Origin: Chlamydiia bacterium
Lineage (GTDB): Bacteria; Chlamydiota; Chlamydiia; Chlamydiales; FEN-1388
Length of the DNA stretch: 14,312 nt
Reading direction: 5' to 3'
NCBI GenBank assembly: GCA_003170575.1
Contig: PMZB01000181.1
Span: 1 to 14,312, forward strand
A model generated the notes under the pieces. It saw only the letters and a list, made by a program, of their open reading frames with translations, did no database searches and had not been told where the DNA came from. How positions within the stretch are numbered: the first letter of the stretch is position 1; every line of letters starts with the position of its first letter. This document shows positions 6,774 through 13,457 of this stretch, piece after piece. The position numbers and the translations under genes are program-made.

Positions 6774-8102
6774 ATGAAGCGCTTTACTTGGAGTTTTGCT
6801 TTCGCCTGTATTGTAAACTTTGGGCTTTTAGCAGGATCTACTCACTTGAGCCCCCTGGAGTTGGCCCTGGAAAAACAAGCAAGCCATGAAAAAATAATCA
6901 AAATTCGCATTCACATACAGGAAGGAAAATGGGAACAGGTCTGCACCGACATAAAAACAGACCTCAGCAAAGATAAAATATCGTTCCACCAACTTGAAGA
7001 ACTCGCTAAAGCTTTTCCCGCTTCCCCCTTTGCAACAGCAATCCAAGCAACAAAAAACATTCTAGCTATCAAACAAAAAACAGCTCTTTCTGTACGCACT
7101 GTTCTTCCCATTGCTCTTTTTGCTGAAACATACCTTCAAGATGAAGTCATGAAAGGGAAAGTTTATTTCCCTGAGTCGCTCTTTGGAAGAGCATGCGAGT
7201 ATGATCCTGAAACACAACGCCTTTTGATCCATCTTCCAGGGGTCAAACAGCTCGGCGAGGGAATGAACAAAATTGTGTTCAGAGCACTTCTTTATGATAG
7301 AACAAATCCACGCGTTGTAGCTCATGCGATAACCAAACACAATGTGAAAAATGAAATGGAAGCAATGAGAGCACTCCGTGGCGTGCCTGGGGTCATTCAA
7401 GCTGAAGCTCTGCTTTTGCATAAAGAGCACAAGAGCCAAACCGTATCAGGCATTGTAACCCCTATTTACAACCAAGGGTCCCTTTATTCAGTACTGCAAA
7501 ATTCCGGATCCTCACTCTCTTTTACGGAACGTCTCAGCATTGCAAAGAACCTTATAACTGGGCTTGCAAGCATGCATGAACATGGATATGTGCATAGAGA
7601 CCTGGGCGTAAAAAACCACTTCATCAATTTCGAGCAAAAAGGCCACAAACGTAAGATCACAGCTGTGATTGCTGACTTAGGCAGAACTCTCCATATATCC
7701 AAAGCTAAACACACTTCTGTCCAAGGAAACACCTTTTACTTCTCTCCTGAAGGGTTTTACCCCGAGAAATTGAAAGGAAAAGACTATTTAGCAAGCGATG
7801 TGTTTGCCTTAGGCTGTGTGTTCTGGCAGCTCTATTTTAATAAGCTTCCTGCATGGAGCGCTCCTCGGTTTGTCAGGCGTGAGGGCTGGCCAATGAGCAA
7901 ACGCTATCATGCACATCTATCCCTCTTGAAAAAAACACGCAAGCCCTACGTCGACTATCTGCGAGAGAAAAAGTCGCACAAAACTTCCATGAACGTGCAT
8001 GACAAGTTTCTAGCCATTATTCTTAAAATGACACGGCCAGATCCAAAAGCACGTGGAACTGCTGCTTCGCTGAAAGAGGAACTCATGAAGGTTTCCGGGT
8101 AA
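6774..8102 (+). CDS. Protein-kinase-domain protein with N-terminal signal peptide
   Basis: 442 residues from the ATG at 6774, preceded by AAAGGAGGG (6761-6769) at four bases. An in-frame upstream GTG (6747) and ATG (6756) lack such a site. Residues 1-20 (MKRFTWSFAFACIVNFGLLA) read as a Sec signal peptide. Residues 25-150 are helical and unrecognised. The kinase domain spans about 158-440: Gly-loop LGEG (160-163), an ATP-site lysine probably K188 in AHAITK, an alpha-C Glu in NEMEAM (194 or 196), catalytic loop HRDLGVKN (274-281), metal-binding DLG (301-303) in place of DFG, SPE (324-326) in place of APE, and SDVFALGCVFWQLYF. Asp276, Asn281 and Asp301 are all kept, so it could be active. The Lys normally two residues after the catalytic Asp is Gly, and a Lys lies four after it, as Arg does in tyrosine kinases (HRDLAARN). 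Target and final location are unknown. Confidence 0.85.
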   Translation: MKRFTWSFAFACIVNFGLLAGSTHLSPLELALEKQASHEKIIKIRIHIQEGKWEQVCTDIKTDLSKDKISFHQLEELAKAFPASPFATAIQATKNILAIKQKTALSVRTVLPIALFAETYLQDEVMKGKVYFPESLFGRACEYDPETQRLLIHLPGVKQLGEGMNKIVFRALLYDRTNPRVVAHAITKHNVKNEMEAMRALRGVPGVIQAEALLLHKEHKSQTVSGIVTPIYNQGSLYSVLQNSGSSLSFTERLSIAKNLITGLASMHEHGYVHRDLGVKNHFINFEQKGHKRKITAVIADLGRTLHISKAKHTSVQGNTFYFSPEGFYPEKLKGKDYLASDVFALGCVFWQLYFNKLPAWSAPRFVRREGWPMSKRYHAHLSLLKKTRKPYVDYLREKKSHKTSMNVHDKFLAIILKMTRPDPKARGTAASLKEELMKVSG

Positions 8103-8103
8103 C

Positions 8104-8129
8104 TTTAGGGGTCCGTTCAGAAATAACTT
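8104..8129 (-). repeat. Dispersed intergenic repeat, copy D (reverse orientation)
   Basis: The reverse complement reads AAGTTATTTCTGAACG, then GACCCCTAAA. It matches the copy at 13318 through AAGTTATTTCTG, one base differs before ACG, and two extra bases precede the C-run. It begins two bases after the kinase stop codon. GTCC (8111-8114) and GGAC (8130-8133) flank its core as a small inverted repeat. Confidence 0.5.
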
Positions 8130-8151
8130 GGACAGTTCTCGAGGGAAAAAT

Positions 8152-8188
8152 GGCCCCTGATGCCCCTTAAGGGATAGTACGTCAGGCC
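8152..8188. repeat. Nested inverted repeats upstream of the small CaaX-tailed protein gene
   Basis: CCTGA (8156-8160) pairs with TCAGG (8182-8186). Within the loop lies the perfect ten-base palindrome CCCTTAAGGG (8164-8173), followed by GATAGTACG, which echoes the CGTAC part of the dispersed repeat. Just downstream, A9-C-T7 (8201-8217) forms an AT tract. Together they fill the 144 bases between the kinase and the small gene. This could be a terminator, a promoter-proximal control region or degraded repeat DNA. I see no convincing -35/-10 pair. Confidence 0.4.
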
Positions 8189-8246
8189 TAGCTGATTAAT
8201 AAAAAAAAACTTTTTTTGAAAACTTAAGTGGAGGATATTCTTCAAT

Positions 8247-8666
8247 ATGATAGCACTATCAGTAACCTATACAGGCGCAAATACCGAGCAACTGACCGTC
8301 TTATTACAGTCAAGCGTGACCAGTTTACAAGATATAGTGAAAGGTATTTCGCAGGGTAGTTATGATGGCTTTGAGGAAGCTCGTGAAAAGATTCTAGCAC
8401 TCAGCGAGTTTGCGAAGAAAAATTTTGATCAAAATCTCGTGTCGTCATGGAATTTGGAAAAGGATGTAGATACATTGACAACGACAGAGCAGAATTTAGG
8501 GATTGTGGCTTCAAGGTTCGGCAAGGACTCTACTACTATCCCTGAGAACCAAATAACGGACATCATATTACGTCTTTCTAAGTTACAGCACCATTTCATG
8601 GCAGATAAAAAAATGTCAAAAACCAAACATATTCCTCTACGCGGAAGATGTTGCACTCTACTGTAA
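8247..8666 (+). CDS. Small helical protein with a basic, CaaX-like C-terminus
   Basis: 139 residues. The ATG has GGAGG at 8230-8234, twelve bases upstream, which is rather far but the only site. No signal peptide or membrane segment is seen. The body (residues 10-120) is amphipathic-helical, with no known motif. The C-terminus is the notable part: a basic stretch, KKMSKTKH then RGR, leads into CCTLL. The last four residues CTLL fit the CaaX prenylation pattern with terminal Leu, which favours geranylgeranyltransferase I in eukaryotes. The arrangement resembles Rho-family GTPase tails. Some intracellular bacteria deliver effectors that host enzymes prenylate. By analogy this could be a type III-secreted, host-lipidated protein, but this is inference from the tail alone. 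The gene lies downstream of the kinase gene, 144 bases away, and converges on the kinase-like gene at 8743. Confidence 0.7.
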   Translation: MIALSVTYTGANTEQLTVLLQSSVTSLQDIVKGISQGSYDGFEEAREKILALSEFAKKNFDQNLVSSWNLEKDVDTLTTTEQNLGIVASRFGKDSTTIPENQITDIILRLSKLQHHFMADKKMSKTKHIPLRGRCCTLL

Positions 8667-8693
8667 AACCTTTAATGATGGACATAGTAGCGC

Positions 8694-8736
8694 GACAAAG
8701 GAGTGATACAATATCAACTCCCTATCTTTCTTTGTC
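8694..8736. terminator. Bidirectional hairpin between convergent genes
   Basis: Outer arms GACAAAG (8694-8700) and CTTTGTC (8730-8736) enclose GAGTGAT/ATC-A-ACTC arms (8701-8707, 8713-8720) around ACAAT. The structure lies 27 bases after the small gene's stop and just beyond the stop of the minus-strand gene at 8743, as expected for a shared terminator. There is no clean T-tract on the plus side. On the minus strand, AGAAAGATAGG lies inside the structure. Confidence 0.45.
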
Positions 8737-8742
8737 CCTTGC

Positions 8743-9579
8743 CTACAGCTTGTGCTGCTTTACAAGATAGTCCCAGTAATGGCGCATCTTTGGAGAAACG
8801 AACTTTTTCACGTGCTGTAGAGGGATTTTGCGCTTATCGTACTCGGTATCTATAAAGGCAAATTTCCCCCGCTTAGAATAGGGTAAATTTCCTGAAAGAA
8901 ATGCAGATCCATATCCTCGTCCAAGTATTTTATACAACTCTTGAAGTATGCAACCATTGATATGGTTCTTCCACACATGTTTAGAGTCCTCCCGGTTATA
9001 AATATTCATATTTCTGACTAGCAGTACTACCGGTATAGATTCTTTCTTCTTTAGGTTTGGAGGCAGAGGATACAACCATTTATCAGCTACAATGAAGTGG
9101 TGGATGTGATGTCGAGCAATGATTGATTTAATTTTCTGGGCTACAATGCAGCGTATGGTAAGCCTCTTCCAAGCAGAAGAAACCAAATTCTTTTCACAAT
9201 TAGGAAACAGCTTTATCAGATACCCGGGTAGCTTTGGATGTGCTATCACACGAATCTTACTTCGATGCTGGGAAAAAAGAATCTTAAACCCCGCTTTGCG
9301 CAAGGTTCTCTCACTATTGACAACGTTAGGATTGGCAAAAAGGCGATCCAGCACAGGTTTCATTTTATGGCAGAGCGGCAAAAGCCATGGAGCCATAGCG
9401 TTCTGCATGCTTCCGGAAAGGCATGGATTATTCGTAAAATTAGGATAGAAGGTCTTTAAAATCTGTTGAGGCTTCTGCGAATCAAGAAAGAAATCGCACT
9501 CTTTTTCACTGATGAGATCATGACCAAAACATACCCACGGTCCAGTTAGCAAAAAAAATACCACTGCTCTTCGTAACAT
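8743..9579 (-). CDS. Exported hypothetical protein with remnants of a kinase-like fold
   Basis: About 278 residues from the ATG at 9579, which has GAGG seven bases upstream and opens directly into a signal peptide (MLRRAVVFFLLTGPWVCFG). An ATG at 9594, adding MRGGC, with AAGG upstream is also possible. The middle and end resemble a degenerate kinase-like domain: GYLIKLF (a beta3-like Lys strand), HHFIVADKWLYPLPP, VVLLVRNMNIY in hinge position, then GNLPYSKRGKFAFIDTEY, where Asn and Asp could stand for the HRDxxxxN and DFG residues. No HRD Asp is seen in the expected place, which reads GYGSAFLSGN. Similarity to known kinases is my structural guess, not a family match. It is basic and His/Lys-rich overall. 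It converges with the small CaaX-tailed gene. Confidence 0.65.
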   Translation of the reverse strand: MLRRAVVFFLLTGPWVCFGHDLISEKECDFFLDSQKPQQILKTFYPNFTNNPCLSGSMQNAMAPWLLPLCHKMKPVLDRLFANPNVVNSERTLRKAGFKILFSQHRSKIRVIAHPKLPGYLIKLFPNCEKNLVSSAWKRLTIRCIVAQKIKSIIARHHIHHFIVADKWLYPLPPNLKKKESIPVVLLVRNMNIYNREDSKHVWKNHINGCILQELYKILGRGYGSAFLSGNLPYSKRGKFAFIDTEYDKRKIPLQHVKKFVSPKMRHYWDYLVKQHKL

Positions 9580-9611
9580 ACACCCCCCTCGCATAATCCA
9601 ACCTTAAGCAT

Positions 9612-9640
9612 TCTATATAATATGGTGTTTTTTTTCGGAA
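9612..9640 (-). promoter_or_regulatory. Candidate promoter for the exported kinase-like protein
   Basis: On the minus strand TATTAT (9617-9622) and the overlapping TATAGA (9612-9617) are good -10 matches. The upstream -35 area is T-rich (TTTCCG near 9635-9640) and poor. Transcription from TATTAT would start near 9610, about 30 bases ahead of the ATG at 9579, which supports that start over 9594. Confidence 0.35.
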
Positions 9641-9717
9641 AGAAAAACTAAGGTACAAAGGATAATAAGTGATGATTCGAGAGCTGAGGAGGGGGTTTTT
9701 CGAGTTTTGCGAAAGCC

Positions 9718-10752
9718 TCACAAAATAAGCATTGCGTCACCATAGGAAAAAAGGCGGAAGTGAAGTTCTTTGGCCTTGGCGTAGGCTTCTATCATAAGAT
9801 CATATCCCATAAATGTCGCAACAAGCATAAGAAGGGAAGATTCGGGAGTATGAAAATTGGTAAAGAGCGACGTTATAAAACGGAACTGGTACCCAGGATA
9901 GATAAAAAGATTTGTTGAGCCTTGTCCTGGGGAAAGCAACCCTTGTGTACTCGCTACTGTTTCAATCACACGGCAGCTTGTGGTGCCCACTGCTATGCGC
10001 CTAGATGATAAGGGAAGATGGTTTAAGCTTTCGGCAGTTTCAGGTGAAACATCATACCACTCATAGTGCATGGAGTGCTCCCTTATATCTTGCGTCCTAA
10101 TTGGGAGAAACGTTCCTGTACCTACGTGAAGAGTCACAAAATGAGATGAAACTCTTTTTTTTGCCAACCGCTCAAAAAGAGAGTCTGTAAAATGAAGGCC
10201 TGCTGTGGGAGCGGCTACAGATCCAAGATTTTTACCATACACAGTTTGATACCGCTCCTCATCAACAACTGGGTCAACACGCCTCTTTATGTAAGGAGGA
10301 AGCGGAATGGTGCCGATTTTTTTTAGATCATCAAATGAAAGCTCTTCTGAAAATCGAATGATTCGCTCTCCCCCTTCAAGCGCGCCAAGAATAGTTCCTT
10401 CTATACCATGAGCAAACCTGATCTTGAGCCCTGTTTTAAGTATCCGGGCAGGTTTTGCAAGAATAGCCCACTCATCGGCTGATATTCTTTTCGTGAGCAT
10501 GAATTTCATCTGCCTGCCATGTTCCATCTGCCCTGAGAGAGAGGCGTGGAGAACTTTTGTATCATTAAAAATCAGTGCGTCATCAACGGAAAGAATATCC
10601 GGCAAGTCATATACATGGGCCGCCTCTATAGTTCCTTTTGATCTGTCTACTATCATGAGCCGTGCATAATCACGCGGGGTAACCGGATATGTAGCGATGA
10701 GTTCATCAGGAACATCAAAACGGTAGGAATCTAGTGCAAACAAGTTTTTCAT
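9718..10752 (-). CDS. queA: QueA, S-adenosylmethionine:tRNA ribosyltransferase-isomerase
   Basis: 344 residues from the ATG at 10752, which gives the usual QueA opening (SYRFDVPDELIATYPVTPRDYARLM). The enzyme moves the ribosyl part of SAM onto preQ1 at position 34 of tRNAs with GUN anticodons, forming epoxyqueuosine. Signatures are ALIFNDTKVLHASL, PLPPYIKRR (about 146-154), DEERYQTVYGKNLGSVAAPTAGLHFT, THE-like TLHVGTGTFLPIR, HSMHYEWYDV, VGTTSCRVIETVA and TNLFIYPGYQFR. The length is close to the E. coli protein (356). Upstream in-frame TTG (10773) and ATG (10761) would place the start inside a strong hairpin. The only Shine-Dalgarno-like GGAG is within that hairpin, ten bases from the ATG. The gene follows the spoIID-like gene on the same strand. 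Confidence 0.93.
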   Translation of the reverse strand: MKNLFALDSYRFDVPDELIATYPVTPRDYARLMIVDRSKGTIEAAHVYDLPDILSVDDALIFNDTKVLHASLSGQMEHGRQMKFMLTKRISADEWAILAKPARILKTGLKIRFAHGIEGTILGALEGGERIIRFSEELSFDDLKKIGTIPLPPYIKRRVDPVVDEERYQTVYGKNLGSVAAPTAGLHFTDSLFERLAKKRVSSHFVTLHVGTGTFLPIRTQDIREHSMHYEWYDVSPETAESLNHLPLSSRRIAVGTTSCRVIETVASTQGLLSPGQGSTNLFIYPGYQFRFITSLFTNFHTPESSLLMLVATFMGYDLMIEAYAKAKELHFRLFSYGDAMLIL

Positions 10753-10753
10753 G

Positions 10754-10789
10754 AAAAACATGCTCCACAGCAAATCAAGCTGTGGAGCA
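10754..10789 (-). terminator. Strong intrinsic terminator after the spoIID-like gene, touching the queA start
   Basis: Perfect eleven-base-pair stem: TGCTCCACAGC (10779-10789 when read on the minus strand) pairs with GCTGTGGAGCA (10761-10771), loop TTGATTT, then TGTTTTTC. The T-run ends one base before the queA ATG. It also buries the only GGAG near queA inside the stem, so any read-through mRNA would have an occluded ribosome site. Confidence 0.8.
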
Positions 10790-10802
10790 CTTATAGATGG
10801 GG

Positions 10803-11669
10803 TTAGTCTTGTCGTTCGTTTTTATCTACGTTGCGATTTATACAAATCGTAAGCATGGAATCTGGGAAGAATTTATGCAGTATCATTCTTGCATCCTTGC
10901 CCTCTTTTGCCATTGTTTCTACAGACGCTGGCGGCAATTTTTCCCGAAGAACGTCTATTGCCTTGCGGGTTAACGGAACTTGAATACCATCTGTCATGAC
11001 AATTTTTCTTGTTGCCTTCATGGCATCTACAAATGCTGCATCTACACGGGCAACAGTTCTTCCTTGATAAGCGCAGTCTTCAGCTTTTACATCCCAGTAG
11101 GGATTTGTAGTAGTCTCCATCTGGTTGTAGATAAGCGATCTCAAGGCAATCGCATACGTAGCTATAGCTTCTTTTTGGTAGGCATCCCGCGGTAAAAAGT
11201 TTGCGCATAAAAGCGCAGATGTCATTTCATCAAGAGAGAGCCAATTGACTGCAGATAATCGGTTTTCTATTTGGTAAAACGCAACCACGCCAAAATAGGT
11301 AGTTCCATTTACAGTGACACCTACATCTGCCTCATCAGGCACGATAACTATTTGATACACGCCCGGGAAATCTTGGCCCCACTTGATCCCTTCAGTAGTT
11401 GTGATCATAGGATAAGACGAGGGCGTAAAAGAAGCCTCAAGTTTTTTCCCTGTATATGGGTCGTAGATATTGTGCGGGCCTCTTACCTCCACAGGAATTG
11501 ACTTTTGCTCCATGGTAAGAAGTACTTTGCAAATAGGCTCTTCAGGCATATGGAGAACTCTCCTCAAGCCCTCGCTATACACCGGAGACGTAGAAGCTGC
11601 TAAAGGAAAAGTGATCATAGGTGCTGCGAAGAGCACAAATAACGACAAACATCGCATTAAATTTCTCAT
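10803..11669 (-). CDS. SpoIID/LytB-domain protein, exported, peptidoglycan-related
   Basis: 288 residues from the ATG at 11669. The frame runs on to 11747, but that would overlap the ruvB end and precede the signal peptide. MRNLMRCLSLFVLFAAPMITFPLAAS is a clear Sec signal. SpoIID-domain proteins cleave glycan strands of peptidoglycan; a SpoIID homologue in Chlamydiales is described as acting at the division septum, where these bacteria keep only a narrow peptidoglycan ring. The domain core is YFGVVAFYQIENRLSAVNWLSLDEM followed by QKEAIATYAIALRSLIYNQ, with Glu167 at the place of the catalytic Glu in the family's EAlkAqavAaRty motif. The tail (about 240-288) is extra and charged. Ribosome site: GAGG lies 13 bases upstream, weak, so coupling to ruvB (gap 35 bases) is likely. 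Confidence 0.8.
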   Translation of the reverse strand: MRNLMRCLSLFVLFAAPMITFPLAASTSPVYSEGLRRVLHMPEEPICKVLLTMEQKSIPVEVRGPHNIYDPYTGKKLEASFTPSSYPMITTTEGIKWGQDFPGVYQIVIVPDEADVGVTVNGTTYFGVVAFYQIENRLSAVNWLSLDEMTSALLCANFLPRDAYQKEAIATYAIALRSLIYNQMETTTNPYWDVKAEDCAYQGRTVARVDAAFVDAMKATRKIVMTDGIQVPLTRKAIDVLREKLPPASVETMAKEGKDARMILHKFFPDSMLTICINRNVDKNERQD

Positions 11670-11704
11670 GGACTTTTTTAGACCTCGTTTAACATTTTGC
11701 TCAA

Positions 11705-12709
11705 TCAGGTGATATTGTACCTCGGGAAGATTTGTTTGGTCAAACAAGTCTTCACATGCTCTTCACCAAGGGGTGTAATTTCCCTTCCTTTTGGAGTTTT
11801 CTTAATAAACCCACAGGAGATAAGAAAAGGCTCATGCACTTCTTCAAGCGTATCCGGCTCTTCGGATACAGACATAGCAAGGGTCTGAAGACCCACAGGC
11901 CCTCCGCTAAATCGGTGATGGATCGCATGTAAAATTCGAAAATCCATCTCATCAAGCCCTACTTCATCAATAAGAAGCATCTGAAGGGCTTCTTTTACAT
12001 GTTCAACGGATACTTTACCATCTGTTTTTATCGCAACATAGTCTCTCACCCACTTCAAAAGCCTATTTGCAATACGCGGTGTGCCTCTGCTTCTTTTGGC
12101 AATTTCTTCAATACTCATCTTGTCAATGGAAAACCCAAGAAGCTCGCCAGACCGCTGAAGTATTTTTGAGAGTGCAGTAACGTCATAAAAATCAAGCCGT
12201 GCAGAAAAGAAAAATCTGGATCTAAAAGGCGATGAAAGAAGCCCAGGCCGAGTTGTTGCACCAACGAGCGTAAAGCGCGCAAGAGGAATCCGCGTACTTT
12301 TAGGAATATCCAGAACAAAATCTTCCATGGCAGAATACAAATATTCTTCCACAGTATGGTTCATGCGATGGATTTCATCAATAAACAAAATCTCGCCTTC
12401 TTTCATCTTTGAAAGCTCAACTGCAAGGTCAGCCGGACGCTCAATTGCAGGGCCTGATGTCACCACAAGCCGCGTCCCCATAGCCTCTGAAAGTATGTAG
12501 GAAAGCGTTGTCTTTCCTAATCCAGGGGGGCCAGAAAACAAACAATGCCCCAAAACATCTCCACGAAGCTTTGCTGCTTGAATCATCACTTCAACTTGCT
12601 CGCAGATCGTTTCTTGCCCCACAAACTCTTTCAATGATTTTGGACGCAGGGAATGATCAAAAGGCTCGTCTGGTATGGTGTAGAGGGACTCAATAAAACG
12701 TTCTGTCAT
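11705..12709 (-). CDS. ruvB: RuvB, Holliday junction branch-migration ATPase
   Basis: 334 residues from the ATG at 12709. A GTG at 12724 would add five residues without a ribosome site. RuvB is the hexameric AAA+ motor that, with RuvA, drives Holliday-junction migration before RuvC cuts. Visible motifs are LRPKSLKEFVGQ at the N-terminus, Walker A GPPGLGKTT (60-68), Walker B ILFIDEIHR (107-115), sensor 1 LVGATTRPG (148-156), SSPFRSRF with the arginine-finger region, sensor 2 GTPRIANRLLK, and the C-terminal winged helix ending GFIKKTPKGREIT. Length matches the usual 330-350. No clear Shine-Dalgarno precedes the ATG. ruvA and ruvC are not adjacent in this window. Confidence 0.95.
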   Translation of the reverse strand: MTERFIESLYTIPDEPFDHSLRPKSLKEFVGQETICEQVEVMIQAAKLRGDVLGHCLFSGPPGLGKTTLSYILSEAMGTRLVVTSGPAIERPADLAVELSKMKEGEILFIDEIHRMNHTVEEYLYSAMEDFVLDIPKSTRIPLARFTLVGATTRPGLLSSPFRSRFFFSARLDFYDVTALSKILQRSGELLGFSIDKMSIEEIAKRSRGTPRIANRLLKWVRDYVAIKTDGKVSVEHVKEALQMLLIDEVGLDEMDFRILHAIHHRFSGGPVGLQTLAMSVSEEPDTLEEVHEPFLISCGFIKKTPKGREITPLGEEHVKTCLTKQIFPRYNIT

Positions 12710-12742
12710 AAATAACCGATGCACTATTTCTGTACAACGGTC

Positions 12743-12771
12743 AGGATACTTGCCTGGCTTTCACCTTGCAA
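12743..12771 (-). promoter_or_regulatory. Candidate promoter for ruvB
   Basis: On the minus strand TTGCAA (12766-12771) and TATCCT (12743-12748) are separated by 17 bases, four of six matches each to the -35 and -10 consensus. Transcription would begin about 27 bases before the ruvB ATG. It is the only reasonable pair seen in this 166-base divergent region. Confidence 0.4.
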
Positions 12772-12875
12772 GAACTAAAACACCCTGCGAGTCAAGGATA
12801 ATAGGAAAATTAAGTAGAAAAAAAATGGGCGAAACTGGTATAGAAAAGTCAGTCTAACCCAAAACAAGAGCAGCG

Positions 12876-13307
12876 ATGACAACAAAAATTTTTCCCTTTA
12901 TTTTTTCGTTAGTCTTTTTTTCTTCTTGTCTGTTTGGTCGAGCGGTGCCCGGAGACCTGACTTTTACCTTTACACCTCAGTCCCCAGGTGCATATTCCAC
13001 TGGCACATGGCAGGCGGTGGTTTTTTGCCCTGATGGCCACACCATTTCTACAGGCCAGATAGATTGCACCAGTCTTGATGTAATTCCTTTAATCGTTTCA
13101 GATTCCCCTCAAGGATATACAGTAATTGGTACATACTTCATCGAGTTGCAAAGCAATGTCGCTCAGGCCGACCAACCCTTTCTTTCATCGATTATTATTG
13201 ATTGTGACAGCACTCTTGTAACCATAGACACAATAACTTTCAAGAACATGCCTGTCCTGGGATATGGAGAAAATACCCAGATAACATATACAGCTCAAAC
13301 GAATTAA
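12876..13307 (+). CDS. Small exported beta-rich hypothetical protein
   Basis: 143 residues. The N-terminus is a signal peptide (MTTKIFPFIFSLVFFSSCLFG) with cleavage likely near residues 21-25. FSSC could be a poor lipobox. The mature part has alternating polar/hydrophobic strands and is rich in Thr, Ser and Gly (LTFTFTPQSPGAYSTGTWQAVVF, SSIIIDCDSTLVTIDTITF), suggesting a beta-sandwich; three cysteines (VVFC, IDCT, IDCD) could form disulfides. No family is recognised. The ribosome site is weak (AAGAG). A -10-like TATAGA lies at 12839-12844 with no good -35. It is followed by the collagen-like gene on the same strand; both may be surface-exposed. Confidence 0.7.
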   Translation: MTTKIFPFIFSLVFFSSCLFGRAVPGDLTFTFTPQSPGAYSTGTWQAVVFCPDGHTISTGQIDCTSLDVIPLIVSDSPQGYTVIGTYFIELQSNVAQADQPFLSSIIIDCDSTLVTIDTITFKNMPVLGYGENTQITYTAQTN

Positions 13308-13343
13308 GGGAGTGGAAAAGTTATTTCTGTACGCCCCTTAATT
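13302..13343 (+). repeat. Dispersed intergenic repeat, copy C, with perfect terminal inverted repeats
   Basis: AATTAAGGG (13302-13310, containing the TAA stop) and CCCTTAATT (13335-13343) are perfect nine-base inverted repeats around a 24-base core, AGTGGAAAAGTTATTTCTGT then ACGC. This is the most complete of four related copies. It could form a transcriptional hairpin after the gene, but no T-run follows. Confidence 0.65.
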
Positions 13344-13376
13344 GAGCAAGGTGTCGAAAAACATTCTTGCATCCAA

Positions 13377-13395
13377 CAACGAAAAATTTTCGTTG
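13377..13395. repeat. Perfect palindrome upstream of the collagen-like gene
   Basis: CAACGAAAA, central A, TTTTCGTTG: nine-base arms with a one-base centre. Two smaller inverted repeats follow: CCCA/TGGG and GCAAA/TTTGC (13416-13428). The palindrome could be a binding site for a dimeric regulator or an AT-rich terminator stem. There is no direct evidence for either. Confidence 0.4.
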
Positions 13396-13457
13396 CTTAA
13401 AACCCAGAAATTGGGCAAAAAGTTTGCTTGTTGAAAACCTACAAATGGGGCTTGTTT

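Noticed and set aside
7062..7439. 125-codon open frame antisense to the kinase gene
   Set aside because: Lies wholly opposite a supported kinase-domain gene; no ribosome site or recognisable motif.
9119..9448. 109-codon open frame antisense to the exported kinase-like gene
   Set aside because: Opposite a gene with a signal peptide and ribosome site; the antisense product shows no recognisable features.
10110..10125. TTCCTGTACCTA inside queA resembling repeat copy B
   Set aside because: It is coding sequence within a conserved QueA segment, so the match is probably coincidental.
12726..12735. ATTTCTGTAC, a ten-base match to the dispersed repeat
   Set aside because: Only ten bases agree and the flanks differ; it lies in the ruvB leader and could be chance, so it is not counted as a copy.
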